Part shown: positions 8,810-16,800 of the stretch, piece by piece
How positions within the stretch are numbered: position 1 is the stretch's first letter
How the letters are laid out: every line of letters begins with the position of its first letter
Assembly: GCA_934277845.1 (NCBI GenBank)
Contig: CAKQVV010000022.1
Span: forward strand, 1 to 19,985
Direction: 5' to 3'
Source of the DNA: an uncultured Clostridia bacterium
GTDB lineage: Bacteria; Bacillota; Clostridia; Christensenellales; Pumilibacteraceae
DNA: 19,985 nt
Program-made: the position numbers and the translations under genes
The notes under the pieces: generated by a model
What the model was told of the DNA's origin: nothing
The model's input: the letters and a program-made list of their open reading frames with translations, nothing else
The model's database searches: none

Positions 8810-9494
8810 CTTTCTTTACCTCCAGTAATTTTTCTGCGGCTTCTCTTTCGTAAGCCGTACCGTACTTTGAAAACGAAGTCTTGTAAATTTTCTCCGTCGT
8901 GAGAATTTTCGTCAGCCACAGCGGTATCGCCGTGCCCGTCTTTATCTCCATCAGCACCTCACCGCCCGTAAACAGCGGCGTGCCGTTAAGCCCCGCGTCC
9001 AGCGTCAGCGCTCTCGTCCTGTAACGCACGTTGTGATCGAACGTAACCCGCAGATCGCCGTCGCCGAAGTAGGCTTCGCGGTCGTAAATCAGCAGGGCTT
9101 TGGGTTTGAGATCGCCATAGAACCGCCGGAAATAGTCGATTTCTTTTGCGATTTGTCCATTCCCCTCGTCGCCTCTTTCCAGCGCGTCGGGCGTAGTTTC
9201 TATCCGACGCTTGTACACGATCCCGCAGCATTTCTTTTTCAGTTCCATAAAAACCTTATCGTGCGCTCCCGCAAGTCCGTAACTGCGAAGCCGCAATTTT
9301 TCCTTGTACTCCGGCTTTTCGATCGAGCGGCGGATAAGGCGGTAGTCGTCGGTATCGTAGTAAAGACTTTGTATCGTCGTCCTGCCGTACTCGTCGGGAC
9401 GAAGTTTTTCCGAAGCGCTTGCAATCACCGCCGCGTACCGATCGGGCGTCAGGATATATTTAAGCTCGTATCTTTGAAAAACGCATATACACAT
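8802..9494 (-). CDS. VTC-domain polyphosphate polymerase
   Basis: A 230-residue stand-alone VTC domain (PF09359), predicted cytoplasmic. In yeast Vtc4 this domain makes polyphosphate from ATP inside a tunnel lined with Arg and Lys, using a metal held by Glu. The matching motifs are visible: RYELKYIL near residues 8-15 with K12, SLYYDTDDY at 43-51, KLRLRSYG at 66-73 with R68 and R70, MELKKK at 83-88, LIYDRE at 135-140, RYR at 157-159, MEIKTG at 182-187 with the presumed metal ligand E183, and FSKYGTAY near 208-215. It has no SPX domain and no membrane segment, unlike eukaryotic Vtc4, so the adjacent DUF4956 protein probably supplies membrane attachment. The ATG at 9494 has GGAGG nine bases upstream. 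A dedicated promoter lies just before it. The family is confident; polyphosphate as the actual product is inferred from the family. Confidence 0.88.
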   Translation of the reverse strand: MCICVFQRYELKYILTPDRYAAVIASASEKLRPDEYGRTTIQSLYYDTDDYRLIRRSIEKPEYKEKLRLRSYGLAGAHDKVFMELKKKCCGIVYKRRIETTPDALERGDEGNGQIAKEIDYFRRFYGDLKPKALLIYDREAYFGDGDLRVTFDHNVRYRTRALTLDAGLNGTPLFTGGEVLMEIKTGTAIPLWLTKILTTEKIYKTSFSKYGTAYEREAAEKLLEVKKVG

Positions 9495-9520
9495 TCGACT
9501 TTACCTCCGTTTTTTCTTAC

Positions 9521-9553
9521 ATTATAAATGCTCAAACTAAATTTAACTTAAAG
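9521..9553 (-). promoter_or_regulatory. Promoter of the VTC unit with putative response-regulator box
   Basis: On the minus strand a perfect TATAAT (9526-9521) has no acceptable -35. In its place, 27 bases upstream, begins CTTTAAGTTAAAT (9553-9541). This matches 11 of 13 bases of a box at the same distance from the TATAAT of the response regulator gene. The first two 11-base halves (TTTAAGTTAAA and TTTAGTTTGAG) form an imperfect direct repeat, the layout typical of OmpR/PhoB-type sites. The predicted leader is only about 20 bases. Activation by the neighbouring regulator is inference. Confidence 0.65.
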
Positions 9554-9590
9554 ATACAAAATTTTTCGGGATTATTTAAAAGAAAACAAT

Positions 9591-9673
9591 CGTTCCATGC
9601 CGGGGATTCCACGCAAAAAAAAGATAATTGCCCCGATCTTCGGTCAATTACCTTTTTTTGCTCTGAATGACGT
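9591..9673. repeat. 83-bp intergenic repeat element, copy 1
   Basis: Outer boxes CGTTC...CATGCCGGGGATTCCACG at the left and CTCTGAATGACGT at the right are shared with a second copy at 11801-11883. The inner hairpins of the two copies are unrelated. The ATTC and GAAT parts of the two boxes can pair with each other. This resembles a non-coding repeat dispersed between genes; the number of genomic copies cannot be judged from one window. Confidence 0.65.
9614..9660 (-). terminator. Hairpin with T-run between the kinase and VTC genes
   Basis: The arms at 9614-9630 and 9645-9660 pair over about 16 bases (AAAAAAA-GATAATTG against CAATTACC-TTTTTTT), with a small inner CCGA-TCT-TCGG stem-loop at 9633-9643. 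On the minus strand it ends in eight T, and on the plus strand in seven, so it can work in both directions. It would end the regulator-kinase transcript 54 bases after the kinase stop and before the VTC promoter. Confidence 0.7.
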
Positions 9674-9714
9674 TGTAAAACGCCGACTTCTCGTTTTAAA
9701 TTATAATACCGATC

Positions 9715-10997
<1,283 letters not shown>

Positions 10998-11001
<4 letters not shown>

Positions 11002-11669
11002 TTCTTCTCCTCCAGACGATAGCCGACGCCGCGCGCCGCAACGATTTCGCAATTCGCGCTTATTTTGTTCAACTTTTTACGAAGCGCGGATATAAACACC
11101 CACACGACGTTGAGTTCCGCATCCGCGTCGCTGTCCCAGACCTGACCGAAAATCCGCTCGGTGGACAATACCGCGTTGTGATTGCGGATAAGGTACTCCA
11201 TAAGGCGATACTCTTTGCTCGTAAGCCGCACCGCTCCGCCCGTTCCGCGCAGTTCGCTTGTGCCGGGATCCAGCGCAACTCCGCCGAACGACACGGGCGA
11301 CAGCGTTTCGCCCTTTCTTCTCGTAAGCGCGCGGACGCGTGCAAGCAGTTCTTTCACCACGAACGGTTTTGTAAGGTAATCGTCCGCACCCGAGTCCAGT
11401 CCCAGCACCTTGTCGTCGGTTTCGGCACGCGCGGTGAGAATAAGCACCGGCACGCCGACGCCGCGCTCGCGAAGTTTGCGCACGACCGTTATGCCGTCCA
11501 TGCCCGGCATCATGACGTCGAGTATCACTCCGTCGTAACTGCCGTCGGTCGCATAGTACAACGCGTCGTTGCCGTTGAAAACCGCGTCGACCGCATAGCC
11601 GCCGATTTCGAGTATTTGCTTGATCGCCGCGGAAAGATCGACCTCGTCTTCCGCAAGTAACAGTTTCAT
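10998..11669 (-). CDS. OmpR/PhoB-family response regulator
   Basis: A 223-residue DNA-binding response regulator. The receiver domain (about 1-120) has the acidic pair E7-D8, the phospho-acceptor D51 in ILDVMMPG, the switch residue T79 and the conserved K101 in LTKPF. The C-terminal winged helix (about 128-222) shows LTSKEYRLMEYL, the recognition-helix region and the terminal hairpin GVGYRL. I prefer the ATG at 11669 (MKLLLAEDE, the usual family start) to the GTG three codons upstream; neither has a strong ribosome binding site. The gene overlaps the kinase gene by four bases (ATGA). Its promoter carries the same box as the VTC unit, so it probably regulates itself and that unit. The regulator family is certain; the regulon is inference. 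Confidence 0.95.
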
Positions 11670-11700
11670 TCCGTTCACCGTCCGTTATTTATTCAATCCG

Positions 11701-11733
11701 ATTATAATGCGTTTGCCTTAATTTTAGTTAAAG
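11701..11733 (-). promoter_or_regulatory. Promoter of the two-component operon with putative autoregulatory box
   Basis: TATAAT at 11706-11701 is preceded, with the same 27-base offset as at the VTC promoter, by CTTTAACTAAAAT (11733-11721). At the -35 position itself there is no resemblance to TTGACA. The predicted leader to the ATG at 11669 is about 25 bases. The box location over the -35 region is what is expected of an activator of the OmpR family. Confidence 0.65.
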
Positions 11734-11800
11734 TTTAGCACAATTTTCGCGATTTTTCAACGGTTTTCACTCACCCGAGCGATTTGAGTTTTAAGGACAG

Positions 11801-11883
11801 CGTTCGCTCCATGCGGGGGATTCCACGTCGCAAGACATAGCCTCTTAATGGTCGAGGCTATGCCTTGCTCCTCTGAATGACGT
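11801..11883. repeat. 83-bp intergenic repeat element, copy 2
   Basis: The left box (CGTTC...CATGCGGGGGATTCCACG) and right box (CTCTGAATGACGT) match copy 1 at 9591-9673, and the total length is the same. The inner hairpin is different: CAAGACATAGCCTC (11831-11844) pairs with GAGGCTATGCCTTG (11854-11867) over 14 positions with one mismatch and a nine-base loop. It lacks a T-run, so it is not an obvious terminator. Confidence 0.65.
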
Positions 11884-11942
11884 ACAAAAACAAAAAGTGC
11901 GCGTTATTATTTAAAATAAACCGCGAAGCCATACTGTCGCCT

Positions 11943-11961
11943 CGTCATTCGGATCAGAATG
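11943..11961. repeat. Short relic related to the repeat-element boxes
   Basis: CGTCATTC followed by GGATCA and GAATG resembles the inverted right box of the 83-bp element and forms a five-base hairpin (CATTC/GAATG). It may be a minimal or decayed element without the inner hairpin. Confidence 0.35.
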
Positions 11962-12016
11962 TTATTGCCATGCCGCTTGTACAATGATGTTTGCGCAATG
12001 ACGTTTACGCAATGAC
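11961..12016. repeat. Four tandem 14-bp units
   Basis: Units at 11961-11974, 11975-11988, 11989-12002 and 12003-12016 follow the pattern GTTTRCGCAATGAC. The last two differ at one base (GTTTGCGCAATGAC and GTTTACGCAATGAC) and the first two are degenerate. Apart from these repeats, the 83-bp element, the promoter and the terminator, nothing else was seen in the non-coding stretch 11670-12122. Confidence 0.7.
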
Positions 12017-12069
12017 ATTTGTTACGCGAAATCCTATACTATGAGAGAAATAATTGTCCATATACGCGA

Positions 12070-12100
12070 AAAAGACCGAAGCGCGCGACTTCGGTCTTTT
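12070..12100 (-). terminator. Rho-independent terminator of the giant surface protein gene
   Basis: A perfect 12-base stem AAAAGACCGAAG (12070-12081) / CTTCGGTCTTTT (12089-12100) encloses a seven-base loop. On the minus strand it lies 22 bases after the stop codon and ends in a T-run (five T opposite 12073-12069). It is symmetric enough to act in both directions. Confidence 0.9.
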
Positions 12101-12122
12101 AAGTATTTGGTTTTATTCGCGA

Positions 12123-13886
12123 TTAGGCAACTATGGTAACCGTGCCGTTTTCGCTCTGTACATTGCCGAGTTTGCCGGTAAGTACGGTTTCTTTGCTGAC
12201 CGTAACGGTCGAGTAGCAAACTTTCTCAACGCCTTCTTTTGCAGTGGAGATTTCTTCTATCGCATAGCCGTATTCGGAAGTAACCGATCCGCCGTTGAAC
12301 CTGACGGTGAGCGGCTGCTGATAACCCACGCAACTGTCGGCGGTAAAGCCGTTGCCTTCGCCGTTTGCGCCGTTTCCGTTATAGGTCGGTTTCTCGTAAG
12401 GAAGTTTGCCGGTGAGCGTGCAATCGTTGAAGGTGATGTCGCCGCATTTTGCATACGCGCCCATCGAGCCGGTGAACGTGCAGTTGTTGAATTCCGCTAC
12501 GGTGTAACCCGCAAAGTATGCGGCGTTGCCCGCTACACAGTTGAATACGCAATCGTTTGCAACGACTTTGTAATTCTTCCACGTGCCGTTCATGTACAAG
12601 CCGCCGTAGTAAGCAGACGATTCGACTTTTTCGAGCGTAAGATCAAGACCGTTGCCTTCGAGGAGCAAACCGTAGAACAGCGTGCCCTTCTTGCCGTCGG
12701 CATCTTCGTTGCTGTAACCGCTTTCGGTGCCGATTTTACCGTTCTTGATAGTGACTTTCAGCGTGTTGCCGTTGTCTTTACCATCGGTAAGCGTCGAGAG
12801 ATTGAGTTCGTAACCGAGCGTTTTGCCGTTAAGATCGAGCGTGGTTTCGACGTTGCCGTCCACAGCCGCGATCGTGACGTCGGTATCTTTTCCCGTGCCG
12901 GTAACGTCGTCGGTGAGAACAACGGTGCCGCCGTTTGCCATTGCGTTGACTACGCCCGCGCCGGTGGAAGCGTAAGCGGTGGTTTCGCCGTTTTCGCCCT
13001 CTACTCTTACGGTGCCGTTTTCGCTGGAAACTTTGCCGAGTTTACCGGTAAGAACAGCGGTCTTGTCGACGGAAACGGTCGAGTAGCAAATCTTATCGGC
13101 GTTGGCTTTTGCGTTGGAAACTTCTTCGATCGCGTAGCCGTTTACGGAAGTAATCGATCCGCCCTTTACGGTCACGGTCATAGGAGTCTGGTAGCCGGTT
13201 GTACTGTCGACAACGACGCCCGCGCCGCCGCCGTTTGCACCGTTGCCGTTATAGGTCGGTTTTTCATATTCGCCGTTGCCGTTGATCGTACAATCGGTGA
13301 ACGTGGTATCGCCGCTCTTGATATACACGCCGACCGAGCCGGAGAACGTGCAGTTCGTGAAATTGTAGGTGTTCTTGCCGGGCAGGTACGCGCCGTAGCC
13401 TGCAATCGTGCTTGCGAACTTGCAATCGGTTGCGGTGATTACGTTATCTTTCCATGCGCCGTTTGCGTACAGTCCGCCGTAGTAAGCGGACGATTCGACG
13501 TTTTCGAGCGTAAGGTCGACGCCGTTACCCTGGCAAAGTACGCCGTAGTAAAGCTGACCTTTCGCAGCGTCCTGATTGTAGCCGCTTTCGGTACCGATCT
13601 TGCCGTTCTTGATCGTAACCTTTAAGGTGTAACCGGTATCTTCGTATTTCTTCGCGTCGTTAAGGACGATCGTCGAGAGATTGAGTTCGTAACCGAACTG
13701 TTTGCCGTTGAGGTCGATCACGGTTTCGAGATCGCCGGTCTTTGCCGTAACGGTAACGTCGGTGTCGCTTTCGCCGCTGCCGACCACGTCGTCCATAAGT
13801 TTGACGTAATCCGCACCGGAAGTAATTGCGGTTTTAAGTCCCGCGCCGGTCGCAACGTAGTAGGTCGGAGTTTCGTCGCCCTTGGT
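12123..13886 (-). repeat. Two-fold C-terminal duplication of ~290 residues
   Basis: Residues 1811-2110 and 2111-2397 share many identical blocks: GYELNLST, LKVTIKNGKIGTESGY, VESSAYYGGLY, YEKPTYNGNGANG, GYAIEE and LTGKLG. Landmarks are offset by 290 residues in the second half and 295 in the first. The second copy ends exactly at the stop codon. Confidence 0.9.
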
Positions 13887-16800
13887 CACGATCGCGTTTT
13901 CGATATTGAACAGCGCGTTGCCGTTCTTGTCGGTCACGTTCACGGTCGAGTAAGCGTCACGGTTGTGCGCCGCGAAGTTGTTGCCGTAGTAATCCGCCCC
14001 TACGTAGCCCGCGCCGTCCTCTACTTTCGTGACGGTAAAGACGTCGGCGGTCGCAACCATGGTCGAAGTATTTACTTTGAACGTGCTGCCGTCGTCGACG
14101 AAGTTCAGGTTGAACGTTGCGCCGGAAGCCACGTTGAAGAAACGGGTATTGTCGGCAGTAGCAACGAAAGCAACGGTAGCGAGGTCGACGGTCACGTTGG
14201 CATTCGCATCCGCAACGATGAAGTTCTTTTCGCCCTCGGAAGTGCCGGTATGTTCAAGTTCAATCTTGTTGAGTTCGAGCGAACCGGACTTGACGATAAA
14301 CGCGGTGTCTGCGGTCACGTTGAACGGAGTCTTTTTAGCCGTATTCTTAACCGCGCCGTAGCCGTTGACAACAATCGGGCTGACAACAGTAATTGCGTCG
14401 GTAATATTGAGATTGCCCGAATAAAGTTTGAGGTTAATCGTCATCTTCTTGACTTTCGCCGCAGCCGCAATAGCGAACGCACCGGTGTCGTCTTTGTTTG
14501 TGATGTCGATTACGTATTCCGCATTTTCATCGAACACGGTGCTGTCGTCGACTTCCGAACCGTTGAGGTAAATAGTTCTCGAAGCGTCATCGCCGTAGAC
14601 GATATTCGTGTTCTCGATCTTGCCTTTGACGGTGAGAGTGCCGTAAACGTTGAGCGTAAGTCCGTTGCCGTTCAGGGTTGCGCCGCTTTCGATAACGAGT
14701 TCGGTGCCCGCCTTTACGTCGTAGACTTTATCGGTGAGCGTAAAGCTGCGAGCGATAATCATCTTGCCGCCGGCGAGGAGATCTCCGCCGTCGCGGTTGT
14801 AAGCGAACACGTCGCCGAACACAACGTAGGTGTAGCCGCGTTTGTCAGCAGCAAAGTCGAAGTTACCGTAGAGAACGTACTGTGCGTTGCCGTCGGTGTT
14901 CTCGTACTTGTTTCCGGTGTAGATCTTTTCGTCGTCGACTTCGAGTCCGCCGTAGACAAGCACTCCGCTCAAGGTGTAGTTACGCGAAACCTGAATTGCG
15001 GTCGCGATGGTGTTGGTCTTGTCGCTGTACTTCGGATATGCGCCGAACGTGTTGCCGCTGACGGTGATTGCGCCGGTAGATACGGACGTGCCTCTTCTCG
15101 TAAGCTGCAAGCCGGAAGGCGAATTGCTTACGTTAGCCGGAGCGGGATTTACGAGGTGGATATAGTTGTTTTTCAGCGTAAGACCGCCGTCCTGCAACAC
15201 TACCGCGCCCTTGGTATCCTGCGTCCAACCGTCCTTGACGTAAACGCCGTTGTGGACGATTTCGAGGTTTTCGATCGTCACCACGTCGGTGCCGTCGGAC
15301 ACGCCGTTGATATCGATCGCGAAGGTACCGTTGATTACCGGTTTAACGCCGCCGACGATTACGCCGCTGACGGTGATCGCTTTGTCGATAATGTATTTGA
15401 TATTGCCTTCGTTCTCGGTAATATCGTCGTAAATCTTGATTACGTCGCCGGTGTTTGCAGCAGCGATTGCTTCGGAAAGCGTATCGTAGTTGATTTCGCC
15501 GATGCCGATCGTGTATCCGCCCTTGACGACGTAGGCGCCGTTCTCGTTCTTGAAACAAGCATATCCTTTCGGGAGATATTTCTGCTCTACTTCTTTGCTG
15601 AACGTACCGCCTGTAACGGTCAAAGCACCTTTTACAAGCATGTTCAAACTGTCGGATACAACGTTCACGAAACCGCCGTTAATGGTTGCCGTGGCACCGC
15701 TTGTAACGCTGATTGCATAGCCTCTTCTGTTATTAAACGTTTCGGACTTGACTTCACCGCCGTTCATCACGAATTCGCCGCCGTCAACGAGCACGCCGAT
15801 CATACCGAAGTTAGCGTCGTGCGCCTCGATAATGCCGCCGTCGAGAACGATCTTCGCGTTCGATGCGTGGAGAACGCTAAGCGGGGAGTTCGCACCGTAA
15901 GAAGCGGTAATTTTGCCGGTCCTTGCTTCGCTACCGTCGGTGACGGTGAGTACCGCGCCGTTGACAGCGTAAACGTAATGAGTTTTTGCGCTTGCGCCGT
16001 TTGCAACGCCGTCCATCGTGTAACCGTTGAGGTCGAGTGTGACGGTTACGCCGTCGAACGCGTATTCGGTAGCTGTCGTGTCGATCACGTCGGCAAGCAA
16101 CTTAATCGTATGTTCTTCGGTGGTAGTGATTGCCGCGATTGCATCGGCGAGCGAATCATGGCCCTTTCCGTCGAGTTTAACGACTGCGAGCGTAACGCCG
16201 TCGATACTTCTCTTCGCGTCGGCGACTGCGGTATCTACGGTATTCTTGTCGGTTGCCGCGTCGATAGCGTCGCAAGCCGCGTCTGCGTATTCCCGAATTG
16301 CCGTCCATTTTGCCGCGGAGTAATTATCTTCGCCCTTGTTGTCGGCATATTCGTTAATCGCGGTCTTGTTCTCTGATTGATAAAGTTCAAAGTCGGTCTT
16401 TTGTGCCGATGCGGTTGCCGTAAAGGTTGCCACGAAATTGCCGGGGAGCGCGGTGATTACCGTAACTGCGTTGATGCCGTTCTTTGCGGTATTGTATGCT
16501 TCGGTGATCTTCGTCCACTCTGCTTCGCGGTAGTCGGCTTCGTCGTACTTCGCGTACTCGGTGTCGAGCGTTGTGATTACTTCCGCTTTCTTTGCCGCGA
16601 GTTCTTCCGCGGTAAGTTGCGCGTTGGTCTTTTGCGCCGATGCGGTCGCCGTAAAGGTTGCCACGAAATTACCGGGGAGTTCGGTGATTACCGTAACTGC
16701 GTTGATTCCGTTCTTTGCGGTATTATATGCTTCGGTAATTCTCGTCCACTCTGCCGCACGATAATCGGTTTCTTTATATTTTGCGTACTCGGTGTCGAGC

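Noticed and set aside
11670..11678. GTG start for the response regulator at 11678
   Set aside because: The family normally begins MKxLLxEDE, which fits the ATG at 11669, and GTG has no better ribosome binding site. This remains unproven.
12123..12400. C-terminal sorting signal of the giant protein
   Set aside because: The protein ends in VTIVA directly after the second duplicated unit; no LPXTG-like motif, hydrophobic tail or basic end is present.
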